A stretch of DNA of 64,000 bases from Larus michahellis (lineage: Eukaryota > Chordata > Aves > Charadriiformes > Laridae). Shown here in pieces: positions 11,129-23,261 of the stretch. The stretch is from positions 62,001 to 126,000 of the forward strand of contig NC_133899.1 in assembly GCF_964199755.1 (NCBI RefSeq), read 5' to 3'. Every line of letters begins with the position of its first letter. The stretch's first letter is position 1. The translations under genes were made by a program, and so were the position numbers. The notes below the pieces were generated by a model that was not told the DNA's origin, did not search any database, and was given only the letters and a program-made list of their open reading frames with translations.

Positions 11129-14100
11129 GTTGTGGCGGGCAGAGCGATTCACTTCACTCCTAAGAGAGAAGGAAGCATTTAGAAACACACACACACACAC
11201 AGGGATTCAACAAAGGTAGCAGTGCACGCGACAGCGCTTCACCAGATTGCACGGCCACGTACCCCGGGTTATTTACTGCCTAGGGGCCAGGGTCAGACGA
11301 GCTGTCAGGGAGACCCTCCCCTTGAGTCACGAGGCTCGGAAAGGACCCCCTTGCTTTCTAAACTCCTTCTCCGAGAGGAGCCTAGCTGCGGCTGGATCCC
11401 ATCCTTGCCCCGGCCTTGGGCAACCCTTTCCCTCTAAAGGATTCTATCTGCGCCATCAACCCGTTCTATCACTCAGCTGAGATTGCAAAGCTCTGCATGC
11501 TATTAGTCACTTACCCAGATTCTGCTGCGGCAAGGCGTCTCTCAACCTCGAGGAGCAGAAACTTACGTGAGCGTCCCCGCTCAAGCGGAGGAGGTGGCGA
11601 ACAGGCCGCTGCCGGGCAGGAAGGCTCCAAGGGCTCTCTTCCTGTCCACTAGCTGTAGAGGCAGCTAATTGACTTCCAGTCAGATCAGCCTGGGAACAAA
11701 ATAGCTCAGTCCCCACTCCAGAAGGAGCGTTGACTCTGTTGCCTGCGGGGAGGAGAGAAAGGGGGGTTGGGGGGGGTGACGGGGTGGGAAACGGCGGGGG
11801 GCAGGGCACCGCACCACCACGCCGGTCAAACAAAGAACAACCGATTCAATAATTCACAACACAGTGCAGTACAATCCCAGACAGTCTAAAACAACAGTCG
11901 AAACAATGATAGACCAATACAATGCAAGACATAACACACCACGGGGCAGCACGAGGCAAGACGCAGCCAAATTAAGAACGACCGATCAACACACCCACGA
12001 TAGCGTGCAGTCCTGCGACAGAATGTTTCAAGTGACCGTCAAAACAACGATGGGGCAATGCAATGCAATGCCTAACGATACAGGACGCTACGATGGAACA
12101 CACAACCCAAGAACTCATTCAGAAACTCACAATACAGCGCAGTACAATCCCAGACAAGCTAAAATAACAAGCAAGACAACGTCAGGGCAATACAATGCAA
12201 GACAAAGTTACACAGGGCAGTACAACGCCATACACAATCAAATAAACAGCAGCCAAGGAAAGAATTCACAGTACAGTGCCATACAATGCCAGACTATCAC
12301 TCAGATGGCAGTCGAGACAACGACACAGCAACACAGCGCAAGGCGTAACACAATACGGGGCACTACAAGACACTGCACGGTCAAAGAAACAACAACCTAT
12401 TAGAGAAGTCACAACACAGTGCAGTCCTCTGACAGAACGTCTATAAAAAGACCGTCTAGACAATGACAGGGTAATACAACGCAAGACGAAACACGATACA
12501 GGGCACTACAAGGCAAAACACACTCACATCAACAACCGCCCCTTAAAAAAAAACGACAGCTCAGTGCAGCACCCTGCCAGAATATACATCACGTGGCACT
12601 CCGGACAATTACCTGGCAATACAATGCCAAACGTAACACAAGACAGGGCAGCACAATGCAAAACAGAACGAAAGAAAGAACAACCTGACAAAACCCCTAC
12701 ATACCCGTCAGTACCATCCCACAGGGCGTCACGTGGCGGTCGAGACAGTTACAGGACAACAGAATCCGAGACGTAACATTACACAGCGCAGTACAGTGCA
12801 ATAGTCAGTCAAATAAACAACCCACGAAGGGACCCACAATACCGCGCGTTCCAGCGCCAACAGATGTCAGACAGCAGGCAAGATACCGACAGAGCAATAC
12901 AGCGCACAACGTAAGACAACAGAGGACGGTCTAATGCTCAGACGCATCAGATGGCAGTCAAAACAATGACGCGGCAATACAATTCGAGACCCAACACAAA
13001 GGCGGTAGCACGGCAATACACGGTGGTCAAAGAAAGAGCACCCGGTAAAACCCCCACGATACAGATGGCTACTATCCCAGAGCGTCTACAATGACAGTGA
13101 AGAGAACGACAGGGCAATGCAACGCAAGACAGAACGCCATACAGGGCACTGCAAGGCAATACGCAGCCAAATCAAGAACAAACGTTTAAAAAAAAAACGC
13201 AAGACCGAGCGGCACATACCGGAACGGACCAGACGGTCGTCAGGGCGATTACAGGGCAATACAATGCAAGACAAAACACAACACGGGGCAGGACGAGGCA
13301 AGAGGTAGTCAAATAATGAACCGCCGATCGAAAACCCACAGACGAGTGCGCTGCAATCCCGGTCGCAGATGGCACTCCATAAAATGACTGAGCAATAGAA
13401 TCCAAGACATAACATTATACGGTGCCGTAGAATGCAATATGCAGTCAAACAGAGAACAACCCATTACAAAACCGACGAGACAGCGCGCTGCAATGAGAGA
13501 CCATATCAGATATCCATCAAGACGGGTCCCGAGCAATACAATGCAAGACCTAACAGTATACCGGGCAGTACAATCCGATACACGGCGAAATACAAGGAAA
13601 ACGAGTCCAGAACTGCATACATAACTGACGAGACAGCGCACTGCAATGAGAGACCATATCAGATATCAATCAAGACGGGTCCAGAGCAATACAATGCAAG
13701 ACCTAACAGTATACCGGGCTCTACAATATGATACACCGTGAAAGAAAAAGAAAACGAGTGCAGAACTGCACGGTCTTGAGAATTTTTTAACACGATGGCT
13801 GAAATGACAATCCAAACAATGACAGGGTAATCCAACACCAGACATAGCACTATACGGGTCAGCACAACCCAATACCCGCTCAAATAATCAGCAAGCATTT
13901 CTAGGACTGCACAGGATGGGGAATCGTTTAACGAGTACACAGTTCAATAAACAACAGCCAATTGTCGGACTGCAGTGGACTGTGAACGTTTTAAACACAA
14001 AGTCTAAAGTCACAAACCCGACACCGACAGGACGATACAATGCGAGACAGCGTAACAGCGTACATGGCGGTACAATGCAATACACCGTCAAATAGAAAAC

Positions 14101-14227
14101 AGCTGATGAAGGAAGCGACAATACGGTGGCATACAATGGCAGAATAGATCAGATGACAGTCAAGACAACGACAGAGCCATACAACGCAAGACGTAACACC
14201 ACGCGGCGACAGACAAGGCAAGATGCA
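11129..14227 (+). repeat. Higher-order satellite unit 3 (3099 bp)
   Basis: Nearly identical to unit 2. It carries GCACGCGACAG at about 11224 in place of GCACGTGACAG, which removes the spacer E-box. Unit 4 shares that variant. It also has CTAGGACTG near 13903 where the other units read CTGGGACTG. Confidence 0.92.
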
Positions 14228-17200
14228 GTTGTGGCGGGCAGAGCGATTCACTTCACTCCTAAGAGAGAAGGAAGCATTTAGAAACACACACACACACACA
14301 CACACACAGGGATTCAACAAAGGTAGCAGTGCACGCGACAGCGCTTCACCAGATTGCACGGCCACGTACCCCGGGTTATTTACTGCCTAGGGGCCAGGGT
14401 CAGACGAGCTGTCAGGGAGACCCTCCCCTTGAGTCACGAGGCTCGGAAAGGACCCCCTTGCTTTCTAAACTCCTTCTCCGAGAGGAGCCTAGCTGCGGCT
14501 GGATCCCATCCTTGCCCCGGCCTTGGGCAACCCTTTCCCTCTAAAGGATTCTATCTGCGCCATCAACCCGTTCTATCACTCAGCTGAGATTGCAAAGCTC
14601 TGCATGCTATTAGTCACTTACCCAGATTCTGCTGCGGCAAGGCGTCTCTCAACCTCGAGGAGCAGAAACTTACGTGAGCGTCCCCGCTCAAGCGGAGGAG
14701 GTGGCGAACAGGCCGCTGCCGGGCAGGAAGGCTCCAAGGGCTCTCTTCCTGTCCACTATCTGTAGAGGCAGCTAATTGACTTCCAGTCAGATCAGCCTGG
14801 GAACAAAATAGCTCAGTCCCCACTCCAGAAGGAGCGTTGACTCTGTTGCCTGCGGGGAGGAGAGAAAGGGGGGTTGGGGGGGTGACGGGGTGGGAAACGG
14901 CGGGGGGCAGGGCACCGCACCACCACGCCGGTCAAACAAAGAACAACCGATTCAATAATTCACAACACAGTGCAGTACAATCCCAGACAGTCTAAAACAA
15001 CAGTCGAAACAATGATAGACCAATACAATGCAAGACATAACACACCACGGGGCAGCACGAGGCAAGACGCAGCCAAATTAAGAACGACCGATCAACACAC
15101 CCACGATAGCGTGCAGTCCTGCGACAGAATGTTTCAAGTGACCGTCAAAACAACGATGGGGCAATGCAATGCAATGCCTAACGATACAGGACGCTACGAT
15201 GGAACACACAACCCAAGAACTCATTCAGAAACTCACAATACAGCGCAGTACAATCCCAGACAAGCTAAAATAACAAGCAAGACAACGTCAGGGCAATACA
15301 ATGCAAGACAAAGTTACACAGGGCAGTACAACGCCATACACAATCAAATAAACAGCAGCCAAGGAAAGAATTCACAGTACAGTGCCATACAATGCCAGAC
15401 TATCACTCAGATGGCAGTCGAGACAACGACACAGCAACACAGCGCAAGGCGTAACACAATACGGGGCACTACAAGACACTGCACGGTCAAAGAAACAACA
15501 ACCTATTAGAGAAGTCACAATACAGTGCAGTCCTCTGACAGAACGTCTATAAAAAGACCGTCTAGACAATGACAGGGTAATACAACGCAAGACGAAACAC
15601 GATACAGGGCACTACAAGGCAAAACACACTCACATCAACAACCGCCCCTTAAAAAAAAAACGACAGCTCAGTGCAGCACCCTGCCAGAATATACATCACG
15701 TGGCACTCCGGACAATTACCTGGCAATACAATGCCAAACGTAACACAAGACAGGGCAGCACAATGCAAAACAGAACGAAAGAAAGAACAACCTGACAAAA
15801 CCCCTACATACCCGTCAGTACCATCCCACAGGGCGTCACGTGGCGGTCGAGACAGTTACAGGACAACAGAATCCGAGACGTAACATTACACAGCGCAGTA
15901 CAGTGCAATAGTCAGTCAAATAAACAACCCACGAAGGGACCCACAATACCGCGCGTTCCAGCGCCAACAGATGTCAGACAGCAGGCAAGATACCGACAGA
16001 GCAATACAGCGCACAACGTAAGACAACAGAGGACGGTCTAATGCTCAGACGCATCAGATGGCAGTCAAAACAATGACGCGGCAATACAATTCGAGACCCA
16101 ACACAAAGGCGGTAGCACGGCAATACACGGTGGTCAAAGAAAGAGCACCCGGTAAAACCCCCACGATACAGATGGCTACTATCCCAGAGCGTCTACAATG
16201 ACAGTGAAGAGAACGACAGGGCAATGCAACGCAAGACAGAACGCCATACAGGGCACTGCAAGGCAATACGCAGCCAAATCAAGAACAAACGTTTAAAAAA
16301 AAACGCAAGACCGAGCGGCACATACCGGAACGGACCAGACGGTCGTCAGGGCGATTACAGGGCAATACAATGCAAGACAAAACACAACACGGGGCAGGAC
16401 GAGGCAAGAGGTAGTCAAATAATGAACCGCCGATCGAAAACCCACAGACGAGTGCGCTGCAATCCCGGTCGCAGATGGCACTCCATAAAATGACTGAGCA
16501 ATAGAATCCAAGACATAACATTATACGGTGCCGTAGAATGCAATATGCAGTCAAACAGAGAACAACCCATTACAAAACCGACGAGACAGCGCGCTGCAAT
16601 GAGAGACCATATCAGATATCCATCAAGACGGGTCCCGAGCAATACAATGCAAGACCTAACAGTATACCGGGCAGTACAATCCGATACACGGCGAAATACA
16701 AGGAAAACGAGTCCAGAACTGCATACATAACTGACGAGACAGCGCACTGCAATGAGAGACCATATCAGATATCAATCAAGACGGGTCCAGAGCAATACAA
16801 TGCAAGACCTAACAGTATACCGGGCTCTACAATATGATACACCGTGAAAGAAAAAGAAAACGAGTGCAGAACTGCACGGTCTTGAGAATTTTTTAACACG
16901 ATGGCTGAAATGACAATCCAAACAATGACAGGGTAATCCAACACCAGACATAGCACTATACGGGTCAGCACAACCCAATACCCGCTCAAATAATCAGCAA
17001 GCATTTCTGGGACTGCACAGGATGGGGAATCGTTTAACGAGTACACAGTTCAATAAACAACAGCCAATTGTCGGACTGCAGTGGACTGTGAACGTTTTAA
17101 ACACAAAGTCTAAAGTCACAAACCCGACACCGACAGGACGATACAATGCGAGACAGCGTAACAGCGTACATGGCGGTACAATGCAATACACCGTCAAATA

Positions 17201-17333
17201 GAAAACAGCTGATGAAGGAAGCGACAATACGGTGGCATACAATGGCAGAATAGATCAGATGACAGTCAAGACAACGACAGAGCCATACAACGCAAGACGT
17301 AACACCACGCGGCGACAGACAAGGCAAGATGCA
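14228..17333 (+). repeat. Higher-order satellite unit 4 (3106 bp)
   Basis: It has the longest CA run of the set (about 14283-14309), which accounts for most of its extra length. It shares CACGCGACAG with unit 3. It shares with unit 5 the variants CCACTATCTG, a G tract one base shorter, CACAATACAGTG for CACAACACAGTG, and changed A-run lengths. The mosaic of shared variants suggests exchange between neighbouring units. Confidence 0.92.
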
Positions 17334-20300
17334 GTTGTGGCGGGCAGAGCGATTCACTTCACTCCTAAGAGAGAAGGAAGCATTTAGAAACACACACACA
17401 CACACACAGGGATTCAACAAAGGTAGCAGTGCACGTGACAGCGCTTCACCAGATTGCACGGCCACGTACCCCGGGTTATTTACTGCCTAGGGGCCAGGGT
17501 CAGACGAGCTGTCAGGGAGACCCTCCCCTTGAGTCACGAGGCTCGGAAAGGACCCCCTTGCTTTCTAAACTCCTTCTCCGAGAGGAGCCTAGCTGCGGCT
17601 GGATCCCATCCTTGCCCCGGCCTTGGGCAACCCTTTCCCTCTAAAGGATTCTATCTGCGCCATCAACCCGTTCTATCACTCAGCTGAGATTGCAAAGCTC
17701 TGCATGCTATTAGTCACTTACCCAGATTCTGCTGCGGCAAGGCGTCTCTCAACCTCGAGGAGCAGAAACTTACGTGAGCGTCCCCGCTCAAGCGGAGGAG
17801 GTGGCGAACAGGCCGCTGCCGGGCAGGAAGGCTCCAAGGGCTCTCTTCCTGTCCACTATCTGTAGAGGCAGCTAATTGACTTCCAGTCAGATCAGCCTGG
17901 GAACAAAATAGCTCAGTCCCCACTCCAGAAGGAGCGTTGACTCTGTTGCCTGCGGGGAGGAGAGAAAGGGGGGTTGGGGGGGTGACGGGGTGGGAAACGG
18001 CGGGGGGCAGGGCACCGCACCACCACGCCGGTCAAACAAAGAACAACCGATTCAATAATTCACAACACAGTGCAGTACAATCCCAGACAGTCTAAAACAA
18101 CAGTCGAAACAATGATAGACCAATACAATGCAAGACATAACACACCACGGGGCAGCACGAGGCAAGACGCAGCCAAATTAAGAACGACCGATCAACACAC
18201 CCACGATAGCGTGCAGTCCTGCGACAGAATGTTTCAAGTGACCGTCAAAACAACGATGGGGCAATGCAATGCAATGCCTAACGATACAGGACGCTACGAT
18301 GGAACACACAACCCAAGAACTCATTCAGAAACTCACAATACAGCGCAGTACAATCCCAGACAAGCTAAAATAACAAGCAAGACAACGTCAGGGCAATACA
18401 ATGCAAGACAAAGTTACACAGGGCAGTACAACGCCATACACAATCAAATAAACAGCAGCCAAGGAAAGAATTCACAGTACAGTGCCATACAATGCCAGAC
18501 TATCACTCAGATGGCAGTCGAGACAACGACACAGCAACACAGCGCAAGGCGTAACACAATACGGGGCACTACAAGACACTGCACGGTCAAAGAAACAACA
18601 ACCTATTAGAGAAGTCACAATACAGTGCAGTCCTCTGACAGAACGTCTATAAAAAGACCGTCTAGACAATGACAGGGTAATACAACGCAAGACGAAACAC
18701 GATACAGGGCACTACAAGGCAAAACACACTCACATCAACAACCGCCCCTTAAAAAAAAAACGACAGCTCAGTGCAGCACCCTGCCAGAATATACATCACG
18801 TGGCACTCCGGACAATTACCTGGCAATACAATGCCAAACGTAACACAAGACAGGGCAGCACAATGCAAAACAGAACGAAAGAAAGAACAACCTGACAAAA
18901 CCCCTACATACCCGTCAGTACCATCCCACAGGGCGTCACGTGGCGGTCGAGACAGTTACAGGACAACAGAATCCGAGACGTAACATTACACAGCGCAGTA
19001 CAGTGCAATAGTCAGTCAAATAAACAACCCACGAAGGGACCCACAATACCGCGCGTTCCAGCGCCAACAGATGTCAGACAGCAGGCAAGATACCGACAGA
19101 GCAATACAGCGCACAACGTAAGACAACAGAGGACGGTCTAATGCTCAGACGCATCAGATGGCAGTCAAAACAATGACGCGGCAATACAATTCGAGACCCA
19201 ACACAAAGGCGGTAGCACGGCAATACACGGTGGTCAAAGAAAGAGCACCCGGTAAAACCCCCACGATACAGATGGCTACTATCCCAGAGCGTCTACAATG
19301 ACAGTGAAGAGAACGACAGGGCAATGCAACGCAAGACAGAACGCCATACAGGGCACTGCAAGGCAATACGCAGCCAAATCAAGAACAAACGTTTAAAAAA
19401 AAACGCAAGACCGAGCGGCACATACCGGAACGGACCAGACGGTCGTCAGGGCGATTACAGGGCAATACAATGCAAGACAAAACACAACACGGGGCAGGAC
19501 GAGGCAAGAGGTAGTCAAATAATGAACCGCCGATCGAAAACCCACAGACGAGTGCGCTGCAATCCCGGTCGCAGATGGCACTCCATAAAATGACTGAGCA
19601 ATAGAATCCAAGACATAACATTATACGGTGCCGTAGAATGCAATATGCAGTCAAACAGAGAACAACCCATTACAAAACCGACGAGACAGCGCGCTGCAAT
19701 GAGAGACCATATCAGATATCCATCAAGACGGGTCCCGAGCAATACAATGCAAGACCTAACAGTATACCGGGCAGTACAATCCGATACACGGCGAAATACA
19801 AAGAAAACGAGTCCAGAACTGCATACATAACTGACGAGACAGCGCACTGCAATGAGAGACCATATCAGATATCAATCAAGACGGGTCCAGAGCAATACAA
19901 TGCAAGACCTAACAGTATACCGGGCTCTACAATATGATACACCGTGAAAGAAAAAGAAAACGAGTGCAGAACTGCACGGTCTTGAGAATTTTTTAACACG
20001 ATGGCTGAAATGACAATCCAAACAATGACAGGGTAATCCAACACCAGACATAGCACTATACGGGTCAGCACAACCCAATACCCGCTCAAATAATCAGCAA
20101 GCATTTCTGGGACTGCACAGGATGGGGAATCGTTTAACGAGTACACAGTTCAATAAACAACAGCCAATTGTCGGACTGCAGTGGACTGTGAACGTTTTAA
20201 ACACAAAGTCTAAAGTCACAAACCCGACACCGACAGGACGATACAATGCGAGACAGCGTAACAGCGTACATGGCGGTACAATGCAATACACCGTCAAATA

Positions 20301-20433
20301 GAAAACAGCTGATGAAGGAAGCGACAATACGGTGGCATACAATGGCAGAATAGATCAGATGACAGTCAAGACAACGACAGAGCCATACAACGCAAGACGT
20401 AACACCACGCGGCGACAGACAAGGCAAGATGCA
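17334..20433 (+). repeat. Higher-order satellite unit 5 (3100 bp)
   Basis: The last complete unit. It shares several single-base and run-length variants with unit 4 but has the CACGTGACAG form of units 1 and 2. One private change (AAAGAAAAC near 19799) separates it from unit 4. Confidence 0.92.
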
Positions 20434-20550
20434 GTTGTGGCGGGCAGAGCGATTCACTTCACTCCTAAGAGAGAAGGGGAGAAACATTTAGAAACACACA
20501 CACACAGGGATTCAACAAAGGTAGCAGTGCACGTGACACCGCTTCACCAG
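20434..20550 (+). repeat. Truncated sixth spacer, right border of the satellite array
   Basis: Only the first ~117 bp of the spacer are present, ending at GCTTCACCAG, after which block B begins. It has the long GAAGGGGAGAAACATTTAG form and a short CA run like unit 1, not the form of units 2-5. This is the sharp right edge of the array. Confidence 0.85.
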
Positions 20551-20556
20551 GTTCAG

Positions 20557-21417
20557 AGCAGAGGGAGTCACTGGAAATAGAGACAGGTTGCTGGGTAGAG
20601 GGAGACCTACAAACGCAATTTTCAAAAGCAATAGCGAAGAAGGCAGCGGGGGAAGAATAAAATAAGAGCGGAAGGGGAGCTGGGAAGGCAGAGGCACAGA
20701 AAGGAAATGGAGAAGGGGAGAAAGAACATGCTGGCATTAAGAAGAAGACCAAAAAGCTTTGGGGAGCCAGAAGCCGGGACAAGCAAGGCGGCAGGCAGAG
20801 ATCAGAAGAGGCGCAGCAGGCAGAGATCAGAAGAGGCATGGCAGGGAAAGGCCTGGACATGCACAAGAGGGCACATGACTCACCGCAGCTCCTGGCACGT
20901 GTGGGAGACCTTCGCTGCTCACAGGCTTCTCTCTCTGCCTCTTCCTCCTCTGTGGTACGGGCGGCCTGATGACCCTTGCCCACCTAGGAGTGGGCAGGGG
21001 GTGCCTCGATGCTCTTGTCCCATGAAGCTCACACGCGCAGCCGAGCTCCCCGCGCTCTGTGCTGGTGGTGCCCTCAGTCAGGGATGGCTGGGAGGGATCC
21101 TTCCTCACTGCGGGGACCGTCCGTTCCTGGCTGGAGGCACCCGCCTGTCAGAACCCCCTTCATTTGACTCCTCAGCCAGCACTGGCAGGCAGCTGTGCCC
21201 AGGCAGCCCCCTTAGAAGTTAGAGGCCCTTGGCAAAGCAGACCCATCCCCAGGGCAGCCTTTCTTTTTAAGCCCTTGGCCCAGCCCATGCTCACCTCATG
21301 GGTCCCACCAGGGCTGCCTCAGCCCCAGCTGGAGCCCATTGGGAACGGGGGCCATTGCCAAAGCCCCACAGCACATCACCCCCTCCCCTGAGCCTTTCCC
21401 AGACAGCCAGCTCTGCA
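20557..21417 (+). repeat. Block B, right copy
   Basis: Second copy of the segment at 1386-2218, in the same orientation. It differs by a small tandem duplication near 20800-20840 and an insert near 21340. Together with the left copy it brackets block C copy 1 and the satellite array. No recognisable coding sequence. Confidence 0.8.
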
Positions 21418-22318
21418 CCCTGGGGGCAGCAAACGCATCCAGGGGCACAGAGGAGGCAGGAAGTGTTTCTTCCTTCATGTGCCCAAGAAATCCCGGCAGT
21501 GAGTTGGCTACGAGGCTCAGTGCCCAAAGGCGACAGGACAGCGGGAGAAAAGGGAAGGAAAAGGCAGGAGGAAGAACAGAGGGACATCGGGAAGGGGGGT
21601 TGGGACAGGAAGGCAGGAAAGGGGATGCTGCCAACAAGAGCTGAGAGAGGAGACGGGAGAGACTGTGCAAAAAAGCCCAGGGACAGAGAGATGGAAGGAT
21701 AAAGAAGAGAGACGGGGTGCAGGAGAGAGAGGCGGAAGGGACCAGCAGGACAAGACGACAGAGACGAGACAAAGGAGCGGGGGAAAAGTAACATCATGAA
21801 GAAATAAAAAGGAGAAACAGGGACCCTGACAGAAGTACACATTGAAAGAAAACTTCGAAAAACAGGGCACAAGAAACATAAGCAAAAAAATAACAGAGAG
21901 ATGTAGAAAAAAAATGAAAAAAGTGACAGGGTGCAGGACAGAGAGGGAAGAATGGGAATTATAGACAGGGAAATGGTTAGAAGGAGATGGAGACACAAAA
22001 TTTTGAAAGGCACAGGATACAAGAATCATACCCAAGACTTAACAGATAGGTACGCAGGACTGCACAGAAAGAGAGGGAGGAAGACGATTACGAAAAGCGA
22101 CAGGGTACAAGAAACATGGGAAAGAAATTAAAATTTATTTGGGGAGACAGATAGAGGGAAAGGCAGCAAGAATAACTGAAAACTAACTGGGATCAAGAAA
22201 CATAAGAATTAGAAAGAAAGAGATGGAAAGTAAGAAATTGAGTTTCAAAAGAGATCAGGTACAAGAAACTTAGTCAAGCATGAAAAAAACAAGGACAGGG
22301 AGCGTAGTAGAAGTCATC
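21418..22318. repeat. Purine-rich degenerate sequence, right side
   Basis: Continues block B into A/G-rich DNA with repeated ACAGGGTGCAGGA, GAGAGATGG and AAGAAACATA words, resembling 1-1385. Long minus-strand open stretches (21291-22035) are compositional. No gene seen. Confidence 0.55.
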
Positions 22319-22874
22319 TGTGGTGGATTGACCTTGGCTGGCCCTTGGGTACCCACCCAGCCACTCTGTCGCTGCCCTTCCTCAACGAGACAAGGGGAGA
22401 AATTAAAATCAAAAAGCTTGTACGTTGAGCAACAGACTCAGTTTGGGGAAATTCATTTAATTTATTGCCAATCACATAATCAGAAATAAAAACAAATTTA
22501 AAAAACACCTTCCCACCACCCCTCTCTTTTTTTCTGAGATCATCTTCACTCACGACTTCTCTACATCGTAACCCCGGACAATGCAGGGTGACAGGGAGTC
22601 AGGGCTGTGGTCGGTTCATCTCGCATTGTCTCTGCCGCTCCCTCCTCCTCGCCCTCTTTTTCTGCTCCAACAGCGGGGCCTCCACGGGTTGCAGGGGACT
22701 CTCTGCTCCGCTCCTGGCCAGTGTTGCTGATGGGCTCGGCCTTGACCTGTGGCAGGTCCCTCTCTGATCTGGCTGTGCCCAACATGGGGGGAGCTTCTGG
22801 TGTCTTCTCACAGAACCCACCCCTGCAGCACCTGTCCCCACAACTCAGCCAACAAAATCTTGTCACTTAATACA
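22319..22874 (-). mobile_element. Solo LTR of an avian endogenous retrovirus, internally shortened
   Basis: Read on the minus strand it begins TGTATTAAGTGACAAG at 22874 and ends CAATCCACCACA at 22319, so it has the TG...CA ends of an LTR. I recognise both ends and the middle (the minus-strand segment reading AAGGCCGAGCCCATCAGC) as an LTR common in bird genomes and transcripts. As I recall, full copies are longer, with a GC-rich central part; this one seems to have lost some of it. There is no internal retroviral region on either side, and I found no clear target-site duplication. Family name not certain. Confidence 0.7.
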
Positions 22875-23261
22875 ACAGCAATCTACTACGGGGCAGAGAA
22901 GGAGGGGGCGTGGGGTGTGAAAAAACAGGGAAAGGGAGCCACAGGGGAAAGAAAACAGCTATGGGCTACAGATCAGACAGGAGGAAGCAAAAGGGAGCAA
23001 GACAGAGAGAACCATGAAGGCAAAAATTGCCTATGGGACAGATCTTTTAATATGATAACATCCTTTATATAATATAGTAGATATAGGTTTTTATTTTGAA
23101 CTCTTTTTTATATACATACACTCATGTTTTTCAATATGTATAAAAATGAGAAATTGTTCTTTATTTCAATGCCTGATACCCATATATACAGGTTTTATTA
23201 TTTTTTCTAAACACACATTCCCCACATGAATTTTCAGGCATTTTTGGGCTGTGAACTGCCT
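22875..23261. other. AT-rich spacer without a recognisable feature
   Basis: After a short purine-rich piece the sequence becomes AT-rich. The phrase TAGGTTTTTATTTTGAACT near 23085 is close to one near 32280, so it may be part of an unrecognised dispersed repeat. Nothing else seen. Confidence 0.4.

Noticed and set aside
3480-20550. CRISPR-like regular repeat array
   Set aside because: The repeats are contiguous diverged satellite monomers without unique spacers, in a vertebrate genome.
21291-22035. 243-codon minus-strand open frame rich in Leu/Ser/Phe
   Set aside because: Purine-rich plus strand has few stops on its complement; the translation is low-complexity with no domain.
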